37,351 bases of DNA from JBLHGU01 sp047615875 (GTDB lineage Bacteria > Pseudomonadota > Gammaproteobacteria > Arenicellales > CAJQKF01): the NCBI GenBank assembly GCA_047615875.1, contig JBLHGU010000034.1:1-37351 (forward strand). Reading direction: 5' to 3'. This document shows positions 1 to 6,310 of this stretch, one piece after another. The position numbers and the translations under genes were made by a program. Below the pieces are notes generated by a model, which searched no databases, was not told the origin of the DNA, and was given only the letters and a program-made list of their open reading frames with translations. Position 1 is the stretch's first letter. Each line of letters begins with the position of its first letter.

Positions 1-194
1 CCAATTCAGGCACTAGGCTCAAGATTAAGTCATTCACCTGGCTATTGGCCCGTTACGCCTTTATTCCAAGTGCCTTCTTTCCATCCAGCTCCTGGTAACA
101 CACTTGCAACGACTCCACCGGAATCGCTTCGAGATAGCTCGGCTATCCTCATTAATTTTGTTGTCGTTGTATACTGAAATTCTGTTGATTCCAC
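1..194 (-). pseudogene. Group II intron reverse transcriptase/maturase, N-terminal remnant, frameshifted
   Basis: From a GTG at 192-194 the minus strand reads VESTEFQYTTTTKLMRIAEL, which matches the usual N-terminus of intron-encoded RT proteins (MEST..., K-L-x-R-I-A-x-L-S). The frame is then lost at about 115-130. The family motif CYQELDGKKALGI reappears in a second frame at 62-100, and that frame hits a stop about three codons later. Downstream, to base 1, no frame gives a convincing RT palm domain. At least one frameshift and a nonsense change or deletion have therefore inactivated the gene, unless the window edge hides a second copy. In the live protein this region would precede the RT domain that splices and mobilises the intron. 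Confidence 0.75.
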
Positions 195-664
195 AACGTG
201 TCCTCTTTGAAGTTAACTTAACCCACGGCCCTTCCCTCCACGGTCGTTACTCCGCTTCAACAGTACTATGACCGATCTGACTTCCAAATGACCATCCCCA
301 TCTTCTCGCTATTACACTCGTCAATCGGTACTTCAATCCTTCGAAGAGTCTTTTGGATCTCCCACGTTCACCTGCTTACCTTTGATACATGCCGTGCTCT
401 ACGATCCCGGAGAAGCTGTAATTACCTGCCCATACTCAGTAATTGCAGTGTTGCCTTATAGACTTCTAAAACTATCTGCCTTCTCAAATAATCGATTAAC
501 GGGACTCAATCACTTCAACTTTCGCTTACGGCCTGCACCATTTCTGTCTACGCTTAATCTTGATCGTTACCTCCCAAAACCCAAGACTCGATACTGTGTG
601 TGGCGGGTCACCACTTCACAGACGGCACTTTCAGCCGCTGGTAATCAAGCGCCTCGTGGCGCAC
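1..664 (-). mobile_element. Group II intron, 5' ribozyme part and start of its RT gene (truncated by window edge)
   Basis: Read on the minus strand, the element begins at 664 with GTGCG, the consensus 5' splice end of group II introns, and continues with text typical of chloroplast-like bacterial introns: an early block at about 600-640 reading GCGGCTGAAAGTGCCGTCTG, a GTGGGAGATCC block near 355, and a late block at about 220-290 containing TCATAGTACTG and GGAGGGAAGGGCC. About 470 nt of ribozyme (domains I-III and part of IV) precede the reverse transcriptase start near 194. The 3' end and most of the maturase lie beyond base 1. The 5' exon is the 3' end of an IS481-like element, so the intron sits in or beside another mobile element. 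Identification rests on remembered consensus text and was not folded; the frameshifted RT makes self-mobility unlikely. Confidence 0.8.
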
Positions 665-725
665 TAAAAGTTCAGACTTGATCTGACAGTTGTCCGTTTA
701 TCAGCAACCGACTGTCAGGTTAAGT
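665..725 (-). repeat. Probable 3' terminal region of the IS481-like element, with an inverted repeat
   Basis: Between the transposase stop and the intron there are 61 bases holding CTGACAG and its inverse CTGTCAG about 25 bases apart, followed on the minus strand by ATCAAGTCTGAACTTTTA directly against the intron. This looks like the terminal region of the IS481-family element (terminal repeats of that family often contain a TGTCAGATCAAGTCTGA-like sequence, from memory). The matching end on the other side is missing, because the element is cut off near 1165. Confidence 0.5.
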
Positions 726-1163
726 TTAGTTCAAATACTTTTCCTTCCAGATAGATTTACCGTCGAGGAGTGTTTCCATCGGCGTCCTTCTGCAGTTCAT
801 TTTGCCTTGGTGAGTTCGTTGAATATTGTTCTTTATCAACCATTCGTCAAGATCGGTCTGAAGCCCGTCGATCGACTGATAGTTTTTCTTGCGTAGAGTG
901 ATCTGATAAAACTCATGCAGAATGGTTTTATGAAACCGCTCGCAGATGCCATTCGTCTGAGGTGATTTGACCTTGGTTTTAGTATGCTCAATATCGTTCA
1001 GAACCAGATACAGTTGAAAATCATGCTGATCGGCTCGACTGCAATACTCCGTCCCTCGATCCGTCAGAATACGTAGCATAGGAAGCGCGTGTTCCTCGTA
1101 GAACGGCAGGACTCGATCATTGAGCATTTTGGCTGCTGTGTGGATAACCTCCTTAGTACTTAC
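726..1163 (-). pseudogene. IS481-family transposase, C-terminal fragment
   Basis: The longest open stretch encodes 133 residues from an internal ATG at 1127, and the same frame stays open to about 1163 (ending ...STKEVIHTAAK before the Met). It contains the second catalytic Asp in ILTDRGTEYC and the catalytic Glu region PQTNGICERFHKTI, followed by the family tail RTHQGKMNCRRTPMETLLDG. Family members have about 340 residues, so the helix-turn-helix DNA-binding half and the first catalytic Asp are missing. The fragment is joined upstream to an IS91-like remnant and downstream to a group II intron. It cannot be active by itself. Confidence 0.88.
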
Positions 1164-1169
1164 TGCATC

Positions 1170-1680
1170 TGAGATTCATAGTGTATAGGAAGAATAACCG
1201 CTATGTGGCATAGTGAGAAACCGGTCCCGAGTTTGTAGGAATCACTAATTTTAGCTGAAATTCGGGCACAGGAGTGAGGGGGATCTTGGTTTGGTCAGGC
1301 TTTTGCGGTCGGGTAGGTGAGCTAAGGAGAGTACTGCTAGATTTTCCGTTGATTCGGCACGAGCAGACCATTAGCGATGCCCCGAGCGGTGCCACATCCG
1401 TGTAATCAACTATCCTAAGAAAGGATTCGTTGCATCAGGTCTGCGCGGGTGGAGCTCGGGCAGGATGGGGAGTTCTTTTAACCGATTCAGTGTGGTGGTC
1501 GAGGTGTTCGAGAATTTGTTTAATGACCGCCGAATCTTCGATACAGGCAATAACTTTGACTGTACCGTCGCAATGCTGACAGGTTTCAATGTCGATGTTG
1601 AACACGCATTTTTATCCAAAGCAGACGTTGAACTATTTGTGCGTTGAAGGTCCTGGACAGGTCTTTGAACCGCCCCATTC
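1170..1680 (-). mobile_element. Decayed 3' end of an IS91-family element
   Basis: The core evidence is the transposase C-terminus at 1435-1608. The roughly 265 bases after its stop codon, down to about 1170, have no convincing gene and resemble the non-coding 3' end that IS91-type rolling-circle elements carry. Upstream of 1608 the frame is broken by stops. A stretch at about 1640-1675 in another frame (GRFKDLSRTFNAQ) may be further debris of a different element, and I cannot name it. Outer borders are approximate. Confidence 0.5.
1435..1608 (-). pseudogene. IS91-family transposase, C-terminal tail
   Basis: One minus-strand frame reads FNIDIETCQHCDGTVKVIAC, then IEDSAVIKQILEHLD and a tail rich in Pro and Arg (ARAPPAQT) before a TGA at 1435. 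The pattern F-x-I-D-I-E-x-C-x-x-C-G-G-x-x-K-V-I-A-x-I-E-D-P followed by a short PPRAPP tail is the conserved end of IS91-family transposases. Only 57 residues survive of about 400, and the frame closes with TAA just upstream. The rolling-circle nuclease domain with its catalytic tyrosines is absent. Confidence 0.75.
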
Positions 1681-1838
1681 TAAAAACTTCCGAACGGCAG
1701 CAATGAGTATCTCAGAGACAATCGATAATTGCTACTGACAGGCAGTTATTAGCCCTAAGCTGACATTTAGGGAAAATGTGTTTATCGATTACTGAATCGA
1801 TCGAACGTAAATTTGTACTAGGTGAATTTAGCCAATGT
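1681..1838. other. Intergenic, no gene seen
   Basis: This AT-rich stretch lies between the mobile debris and the GFA-family gene. It contains CCCTAAGCTGACATTTAGGG near 1752-1772, an imperfect inverted repeat (CCCTAA against TTAGGG), on the 3' side of the GFA gene. It has no adjacent T-run and could be a weak terminator or chance. Nothing else is supportable. Confidence 0.4.
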
Positions 1839-2324
1839 TCAGCTATTTTTTTCTTTTACTGCATCACCTGCCGCAAATGCAGTTGCTAACTCAGGGTCTT
1901 CATCACAACGCGAACGCGGGTTACCGTCATCAAAGTGAAGCCAAGGCATTTGAGACTCAACACCTGTGTGTAGGCTAATGGATATAGCCGTAGGTTCGTC
2001 GAGAGTGCCTATGTGAACCCAAACCTTATCGTTGGAAAAGAACTCTGAAGCAGAGACTATGTATTGATCTGTCAACGGGCTGCCACAGTTAGAGCAGAAG
2101 CTTTTCTCCATAATCGATGACGATCTGTATCGCTTCGGTTCACCTTTCGTGTATCGAAAACTAGTTTGAAGACAGCCTATGAGTGCCTCAAAGGCGCTAC
2201 CGGTTGTTTTCTGACATACGCGACAGTGGCATAGCCCGCCTTCGCTCGGAGGGTCACTGACCTCGTAGCGCACTGCTCCGCAAAGACATCCACCGCTAAT
2301 CGGTAAAGATTTTTCTGCCACCAT
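1839..2324 (-). CDS. GFA-family zinc protein (Mss4-like fold)
   Basis: The 161-residue protein carries the GFA signature: GGCLCGAVRYE near the N-terminus, CHCRVCQKTTGSAF about 20 residues later, and FCSNCGSPL near the middle, supplying the cysteines that bind zinc. The family is named after the glutathione-dependent formaldehyde-activating enzyme, but most members, including short ones like this, have no proven substrate, so the enzymatic role is open. The ATG at 2322-2324 lies only two bases from a strong AGGAGG (2327-2332). The GTG of codon 2 (2319-2321) has better spacing and may be the true start. The gene stands alone between mobile debris and ssrA, so it is probably accessory cargo. It is intact and full length. 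Confidence 0.85.
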   Translation of the reverse strand: MVAEKSLPISGGCLCGAVRYEVSDPPSEGGLCHCRVCQKTTGSAFEALIGCLQTSFRYTKGEPKRYRSSSIMEKSFCSNCGSPLTDQYIVSASEFFSNDKVWVHIGTLDEPTAISISLHTGVESQMPWLHFDDGNPRSRCDEDPELATAFAAGDAVKEKNS

Positions 2325-2891
2325 ATCCTCCTGCTGAGTAGATCAATGACTGCTCTGAGTATACAAGAGGCAAAGAGCGGACGAAACCTTCGATCTAAAC
2401 CGGGGAACCAGGTTTAATCTGGCGGTCATGCCCATAGTTTGCCCGCAGCAGATATATATCTACCCCTACCTTGTATAGCTTTCCTGCAACTTCCTGCTAG
2501 CTGCATCCTACCCAACTAAACCTTGACCCAGATCAATATCAAGCTCACGATACAACCTCATACATGAAACCTCTTTCCAAAACTAAAACCTAATCAAATG
2601 AAATCGGAACTCACCTTGGCAGAGGAATTGAAATTCCTCCGGGAATACGCCCCTAAAAAACGAATGTCCACGACCTCGTTCCTGTTTTTCCTTCACAACG
2701 CTGACTTTCTTCAACATCCAGATTTCTCTATCCCGAAATTTCTCTCCATGGCAGATTAGCGGCATGGGGGCAACAGGTTCCTGTGATTGTGCACTTGCCC
2801 CTAAATGTTGCCCCAGTTGCCCCCGGGATGTCAATGAATCAATTAGGACGCTGTAAGACGGTAAAGCGCTCTTAATGCTTGATTTTAGGCG
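2325..2891. other. 567-base gap between the GFA gene and ssrA; repeat-rich, probable island border
   Basis: No protein gene is convincing here. A 131-codon minus-strand reading frame at 2583-2978 begins inside the tmRNA 3' end and has no recognisable domain, so it is not called. The stretch contains a small inverted repeat, TAAACC (2396-2401) with GGTTTA (2411-2416), and a cluster of GTTGCCCC-type words at 2766-2824. Its position at the 3' end of ssrA suggests an integration border. Confidence 0.5.
2766..2824. repeat. Cluster of GTTGCCCC words (three direct, one inverted)
   Basis: On the plus strand CTTGCCCC is at 2794-2801, GTTGCCCC at 2807-2814 and GTTGCCCCC at 2816-2824. The inverse GGGGGCAAC is at 2766-2774. 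The last two direct copies are nine bases apart. Short, closely spaced repeats about 100 bases from the 3' end of ssrA resemble arm-type binding sites of a tyrosine integrase at an integrated element's border. No integrase gene lies in the window, so this is inference. Confidence 0.45.
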
Positions 2892-2917
2892 AAAAAAAAG
2901 ACGCCCTGAGGCGTCTT
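2892..2917 (-). terminator. Intrinsic terminator of ssrA
   Basis: On the minus strand AAGACGCC (2910-2917 side) pairs with GGCGTCTT (2898-2905 side) around a four-base TCAG loop, followed by an unbroken run of T (the A-run at 2892-2899 on the plus strand). The hairpin begins 13 bases after the tmRNA CCA end. It is a textbook Rho-independent terminator. Confidence 0.9.
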
Positions 2918-2929
2918 CGGTGCTGCTTA

Positions 2930-3287
2930 TGGTGGAGGCGGCGGGGATCGAACCCGCGTCCGCAGGCCCTACGCTCAACGGCGCTACATGCTTAGTCAGT
3001 CTTTAATTTAGCCCCGAATCAACCGACAGACAGGTCGACGAAGGGTGAGCTCATCTTTAGTTTTAGTCCTCAGGCCGATGAACGTGCCGTCATGACGATC
3101 CTGTATAAGTCGACCGCTGAAACCTGAGCGTACAGACACACATCAGTCAGCGGCTAACCGGCTAAGCGGCTAGGGCGTAGTTGTCGTCGTTGGCAACTAT
3201 AAAGTGCTTGTTGGATTTACGAGGAACTCAAGCAACCTCGACATGCTCCGAAGGTTTCGTGACTCACGTCGAAACCATGTCGCCCCC
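2930..3287 (-). ncRNA. ssrA: Transfer-messenger RNA (tmRNA)
   Basis: The RNA works with SmpB to rescue stalled ribosomes. The 5' end GGGGGCG (3287-3281) pairs with CGCCTCC before the encoded ACCA at 2930, forming the tRNA-like acceptor stem. The T-arm GGTTCGATCCC and the conserved GACTGACTAAGCATGTA-type region are present. The length of 358 nt is normal. The internal tag frame (3162-3194) encodes ANDDNYALAA plus stop, with resume codon GCC. This is a standard one-piece tmRNA, close to its partner gene smpB (3931-4401) on the same strand. The 3' tRNA-like end is a known attachment site for genomic islands, which fits the mobile debris downstream. Confidence 0.97.
3162..3194 (-). CDS. tmRNA proteolysis tag peptide
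   Basis: The tag frame within ssrA encodes ten residues, ANDDNYALAA, ending in TAG. The C-terminal LAA is the degron recognised by ClpXP and related proteases. From memory the sequence is the same as the Pseudomonas aeruginosa tag and differs from the E. coli one (ANDENYALAA) by one residue. Confidence 0.93.
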   Translation of the reverse strand, partial: ANDDNYALAA

Positions 3288-3329
3288 AATTAATTCTGCT
3301 ATTAAAACAACAGACTTAATCTTGCCATC

Positions 3330-3358
3330 ATAATGGGGTCTAATGTTTGTCTAGTCAA
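3330..3358 (-). promoter_or_regulatory. Sigma-70 promoter for ssrA
   Basis: On the minus strand TTGACT (3358-3353) is followed, after exactly 17 bases, by CATTAT (3335-3330). Transcription would start some 35 bases upstream of the mature 5' end at 3287, leaving a short leader for RNase P to remove. The promoter begins only 12 bases past the stop codon of the upstream thioredoxin-like gene. Confidence 0.65.
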
Positions 3359-3370
3359 TGCCAGTTTGGG

Positions 3371-3865
3371 TTATTCGGCGTTGCTTGCCATAAATTGTTC
3401 AATCAGGTGGGTAGGAACACCACCAACTTGTTTGGCTCTTAACTCTCCTTGTGGACCGAAGATCAAAAATGTTGGCGTGCCTACCCAGGCGGCACCGGTC
3501 AGCTCTGAGTAGTAGCCGGTAACCTCTTGGGGGGAACCGATCAGATTCTCAAAATTAATTGAATGACGCCAGATAAAATCTTCCGCATCCTCCTTATTTG
3601 CGGCACCATCCAGGCTAACACCAAGTATTTTCGCGTCCATGCTTTTGTGTTTAGTGTGAAACTCTACATATTCTGGTGCTTCCTGATTACAGATGTGGCA
3701 GTCCGAAGCCCACATCATCACTACCAGCCATTTGCCCGGTTCATGATGTTGCTGAATACTTTGGCTAGTGGAGGTTTCCACATTAGTGAACATTCCAGCC
3801 GCGAGGGCAGGGTTGCTCAGTATTAAAAGCAGCCCGATTACTATCAGGGCGGTGGTTTTGCGCAT
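3371..3865 (-). CDS. Secreted thioredoxin-like protein (TlpA/ResA type)
   Basis: The preferred start is the ATG at 3865, giving 164 residues that open with a clean signal peptide (RKTT, then LIVIGLLLILSNPALAA). An upstream TTG at 3901 would add 12 charged residues and is less likely. The mature protein has a thioredoxin fold: WASDCHICNQEAP with the redox pair CHIC, then GVSLDG, and the cis-proline loop GTPTFLIFGPQG before the last helix. TlpA-like proteins reduce or exchange disulfides in the periplasm, for instance during cytochrome c maturation or stress; the substrate here is unknown. It lies between ssrA and smpB on the same strand, 65 bases from the smpB stop, so it may be read from the smpB promoter. 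Confidence 0.85.
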   Translation of the reverse strand: MRKTTALIVIGLLLILSNPALAAGMFTNVETSTSQSIQQHHEPGKWLVVMMWASDCHICNQEAPEYVEFHTKHKSMDAKILGVSLDGAANKEDAEDFIWRHSINFENLIGSPQEVTGYYSELTGAAWVGTPTFLIFGPQGELRAKQVGGVPTHLIEQFMASNAE

Positions 3866-3930
3866 ATCAGGTTTTCCAGTTTTGGTCCGCTGGTTCGACA
3901 ATATGAATTGCCACTAGTTCGGTGTCAAAG

Positions 3931-4401
3931 CTATTGGGTAGTCTTCAACAGTCGTTGTTTGTCTCTGTTCCACTCTCTTTCTTTGATGGTGGCGCGCTTA
4001 TCGTGCTGCTTTTTACCCTTTGCCAGGCCTATCTTTAACTTAGCCCGACCCTGCTTCCAATAAAGGGCTAGTGGAGCGATGGTGTACCCTTGCCTTTCTA
4101 CAGCACCGACTAACTTGCTGATTTCATTATTATGCAGCAACAATTTACGCGCCCGAATCGGATTGGGATTAATGTGTGTGGAAGCAGACACAAGGGCAGA
4201 AATATGCGCACCTACTAGAAAAACCTCGCCTTTGTTGATAATTACGTAGGCTTCTTTCAGGTTTGCACGACCAGCGCGCATACTTTTCACTTCCCAGCCT
4301 TCCAGCACCAGTCCCGCCTCCATGTCGTCTTCAATGAAGTAGTCGTGGTATGCCTTCTTGTTGCGGGCAATGGTATTATCTGGGGCGGCTTTTTTGCTCA
4401 T
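3931..4401 (-). CDS. smpB: SsrA-binding protein SmpB
   Basis: SmpB binds the tRNA-like part of tmRNA and brings it to stalled ribosomes. The 156 residues match the family length and contain its landmarks: IARNKKAYHDYFIED at the start, GLVLEGWEVKSMRAGRANLKE with the invariant Glu-Val-Lys-Ser, the AHIS and NPNPIRARKLLLH segment, and a basic C-terminal tail (GKKQHDKRATIKEREWNRDK) that enters the mRNA channel. The start is the ATG at 4401. It is divergent from ratA across a 196-base region and lies on the same strand as ssrA, the usual gammaproteobacterial pairing. Confidence 0.97.
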   Translation of the reverse strand: MSKKAAPDNTIARNKKAYHDYFIEDDMEAGLVLEGWEVKSMRAGRANLKEAYVIINKGEVFLVGAHISALVSASTHINPNPIRARKLLLHNNEISKLVGAVERQGYTIAPLALYWKQGRAKLKIGLAKGKKQHDKRATIKEREWNRDKQRLLKTTQ

Positions 4402-4491
4402 GCTTGCAGGGTTGGTTCAAGTGTGGGCGAGGGATTCTAACCCAAGAATACATTTTATTGCCGATTGGATGTATTGATTACGTTGAGACTC

Positions 4492-4497
4492 TATAAT
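4492..4497 (+). promoter_or_regulatory. Possible -10 box for ratA-rnfH
   Basis: A perfect TATAAT lies 100 bases before the ratA start, in the smpB/ratA divergent region. No good -35 is found 16-18 bases upstream (ATGTAT at 17). The call therefore rests on the -10 alone. Confidence 0.35.
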
Positions 4498-4597
4498 CGC
4501 GTTTTTTAGAATCACCTTGAATGAATCTGTTGCGTACTTCAAATTACCGAAATCCAGTTTATCGAATGTTTAATTTAGTTCAGCGGCGAAACCCACT

Positions 4598-5050
4598 GTG
4601 AATCAGGTCCAACGCTCGGCATTGGCTCCTTATAGTGGGGATGAAATGTTTCAATTGGTAGCTGACATAAATCAGTATCAGGATTTCCTGCCCTGGTGTG
4701 GCGGTTCTACCATATTGCAGACTGAAGGTGATGTGGTTATTGGTCAGGTGGATATTGATTTCAAGGGACTAAAGCAACGGTTTTCTACCCGTAATACTAA
4801 TTATCAGGGGCAGAAAATAGACATGACTTTGGTCGATGGACCATTTAGCGAATTGAGCGGATGCTGGATATTCCGGGATATCGATAAGCAAGCCTCACAG
4901 GTAAAGCTGGATCTTAAATTCGCATTTGCAGGCATAGTTGTCGAGAAACTCCTCGGTCCAGTTTTTAACACTATTGCCGGTAGTATGGTCGACTCATTTG
5001 TGAAACGTGCGGAGCAGGTCTATGGACCAAGAAAACTTACTTTCAATTGA
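4598..5050 (+). CDS. ratA: RatA-like START-domain protein (Coq10 family)
   Basis: The 150-residue protein is a single START/Coq10 domain: SALAPYSGDEMFQLVADINQ, then YQDFLPWCGGS, a beta-rich middle and the C-terminal helix segment FNTIAGSMVDSFVKRAEQVYG. The family binds hydrophobic ligands such as ubiquinone; in E. coli RatA was also described as inhibiting 70S assembly, though this toxin role is disputed. The start is a GTG; the expected N-terminal motif begins only seven residues in, so no upstream extension is needed. It overlaps rnfH by 29 bases, the usual ratA-rnfH pair beside smpB. Function beyond the family name is inference. Confidence 0.9.
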   Translation: MNQVQRSALAPYSGDEMFQLVADINQYQDFLPWCGGSTILQTEGDVVIGQVDIDFKGLKQRFSTRNTNYQGQKIDMTLVDGPFSELSGCWIFRDIDKQASQVKLDLKFAFAGIVVEKLLGPVFNTIAGSMVDSFVKRAEQVYGPRKLTFN

Positions 5051-5330
5051 AATTGTCTACGCATCGCCAGACAGGCATTGGCTAGAAAAAGTTTCGGTAC
5101 CAGAAGGAGCGACTATTGCAGAAGCAATAAGCCTGTCTGGAATCGCCGAAAAATCGGGAATCGATACGTTTGAAAATCATAGTGTCGGAATATTCTCTCG
5201 TAAAGTCGGGCTGGAAAGTCCGGTTGCCGAGGGGGATCGTATAGAAATTTATCGTCCCCTGGTTCTAACACCGAATGAAATTCGCCTGTTGCGTGCCGAA
5301 AAAAAACGCCAAAAGTCTTCTGGCGTTTAA
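5022..5330 (+). CDS. rnfH: RnfH family ubiquitin-like protein
   Basis: The start is taken at the ATG at 5022 (MDQENLLSIEIVYA), giving 102 residues. An in-frame GTG at 5007 inside ratA is possible but adds only MRSRS. The protein shows the beta-grasp pattern of the family: IEIVYASPDRHW, VPEGATIAEAISLSGI, FENHSVGIFSRKV, EGDRIEIYRPLVLTP and a basic tail. RnfH is widely conserved next to ratA but its biochemical role is not established. It overlaps the end of ratA, so the two are probably translationally coupled. The last nine codons form part of a terminator hairpin. Confidence 0.9.
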   Translation: MDQENLLSIEIVYASPDRHWLEKVSVPEGATIAEAISLSGIAEKSGIDTFENHSVGIFSRKVGLESPVAEGDRIEIYRPLVLTPNEIRLLRAEKKRQKSSGV

Positions 5331-5340
5331 ATTTTATTCT
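5301..5340. terminator. Bidirectional terminator between rnfH and bamE
   Basis: AAACGCCA (5304-5311) pairs with TGGCGTTT (5321-5328) around a nine-base loop. A-rich sequence lies to the left (5299-5306) and TTTAAATTTTATT to the right, so the hairpin can stop transcription in both directions. Most of it lies inside the rnfH reading frame, whose stop is at 5328-5330, four bases from the convergent bamE stop. Confidence 0.8.
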
Positions 5341-5810
5341 TCACCATCTATTCTACGTGCAAACAGTCGCAATCTGTCCATAAAGCCGGGTTGGCCTTCT
5401 TTTTGTTTCTTGCGAAGTTCGCGGCGTTCTTTACGGGTTAGCCCTTCTTCCTGGAGGTCATCCATATCTATCTTGCTGGCTATAATGGTTTCCGACTCCA
5501 TGGCACCTTCAATACGCTGCAACTGTTGGTTCTCGAAAAAAAGCACTAACTGACGCTTCTCCATTTCCTTTTTCCCGCCAGAGCGAAAGGTGTAGAAGTA
5601 ATCCCATCGGTCCTGATGAAAGGGATCAGCAACTACAGGCGTACCCAACAGTTGGCGCACATCGATCTGGTTCATGCCCACTTTTACTTGGGAAACCTGC
5701 TCCCCTGTGAGATCGTTGCCCTGTTGAATATCCAGTTTATATACTCGTACACAACCAGAAAATAACAGTACAGCACTAAACAAAATGCCAATCAGGCGAA
5801 AGTTACCCAT
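5334..5810 (-). CDS. bamE: Outer membrane assembly lipoprotein BamE (OmlA/SmpA)
   Basis: BamE is a lipoprotein subunit of the BAM complex that inserts beta-barrel proteins in the outer membrane. With the ATG at 5810, preceded by GAGGA at good spacing, the 158-residue protein begins MGNFRLIGILFSAVLLFSGC, a lipoprotein signal with lipobox LFSGC. The conserved BamE core follows: GNDLTGEQVSQVKVGMNQIDVRQLLGTP, then DPFHQDRWDYFYTF and QLVLFFENQQLQRIEG. The C-terminus is a charged extension (TRKERRELRKKQKEGQ) longer than in E. coli. In many Pseudomonas relatives fur is next to this gene; here an acetyltransferase lies between bamE and recN. Confidence 0.95.
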   Translation of the reverse strand: MGNFRLIGILFSAVLLFSGCVRVYKLDIQQGNDLTGEQVSQVKVGMNQIDVRQLLGTPVVADPFHQDRWDYFYTFRSGGKKEMEKRQLVLFFENQQLQRIEGAMESETIIASKIDMDDLQEEGLTRKERRELRKKQKEGQPGFMDRLRLFARRIDGEE

Positions 5811-5842
5811 GATGTTCCTCGAAAAAAATTTTGCGCATTGTA

Positions 5843-6310
5843 TCAAAGCCAACGCAATACGGCGATTTCATTGCAGTTATGGTAATACGGGCAGTGTATA
5901 CAAACGCCCCAAACTTTTTCCGGCAATTCGTCTCGATCGACCGTGTTGAAACCCAGTTTGTGAAAAAAGCCCGGCACATAAGTGAGTGCCATCAGTTTTT
6001 TAAGCCCGATGGCGTTAGATTCGCTCACTAGCCTATCAACCAGAGCCCGACCTAACCCACCACCTTCAAATCTGCCACTAACGGCAAGGCTTCGCACTTC
6101 GCCCAATTCGGCCGTAAATAGTTGTAACGCTGTACAACCGGCGATGGCGCCGTCAGTGGTTTCAGCGACAAAAAAATCACGTACCTGTTCGTAGATTTCC
6201 GGTAGTGGCCGGGGCAGTAATTTGCCCTTATCGATCTGTTCTCTTAATAATAGATCAATCGATTCAACATCGCGCACTGTTGCAGGTCTTACAACAAAAT
6301 CTTTACTCAC
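5843..6310 (-). CDS. Short N-acetylglutamate-synthase-like GNAT acetyltransferase
   Basis: This 155-residue single GNAT domain has an acetyl-CoA loop GRFEGGGLGRALVDRL (expected R/Q-x-x-G-x-G/A pattern) preceded by GEVRSLAVSG, then LMALTYVPGFFHKLGF. The C-terminal sequence LPEKVWGVCIHCPYYHNCNEIAVL matches short ArgA-like acetyltransferases, where a C-x2-C-x5-C group near the end is common. Those enzymes acetylate glutamate in arginine synthesis, but the substrate here is inferred only from resemblance. The start is GTG and its GTGA overlaps the recN stop, so it is coupled to nadK-recN. The bamE start follows 32 bases later. Confidence 0.8.
   Translation of the reverse strand: MSKDFVVRPATVRDVESIDLLLREQIDKGKLLPRPLPEIYEQVRDFFVAETTDGAIAGCTALQLFTAELGEVRSLAVSGRFEGGGLGRALVDRLVSESNAIGLKKLMALTYVPGFFHKLGFNTVDRDELPEKVWGVCIHCPYYHNCNEIAVLRWL

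Noticed and set aside
382..681. A 99-codon plus-strand frame
   Set aside because: It is antisense to the group II intron ribozyme and has no recognisable protein features.
690..896. A 68-codon plus-strand frame
   Set aside because: It is antisense to the IS481-like transposase fragment.
1740..1775. Possible integron attC site after the GFA gene
   Set aside because: The CCCTAA/TTAGGG inverted repeat is short and lacks the paired R and L box structure of attC sites.
1..2929. A second copy of the ssrA 3' end marking the other side of an island
   Set aside because: None was seen in this interval; the far border, if any, must lie outside the window.
2583..2978. A 131-codon minus-strand frame overlapping the 3' end of ssrA
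   Set aside because: It begins inside the tmRNA acceptor end (SVGPADAGSIPAAS is an artefact common where tRNA ends are translated) and has no domain or ribosome binding site.
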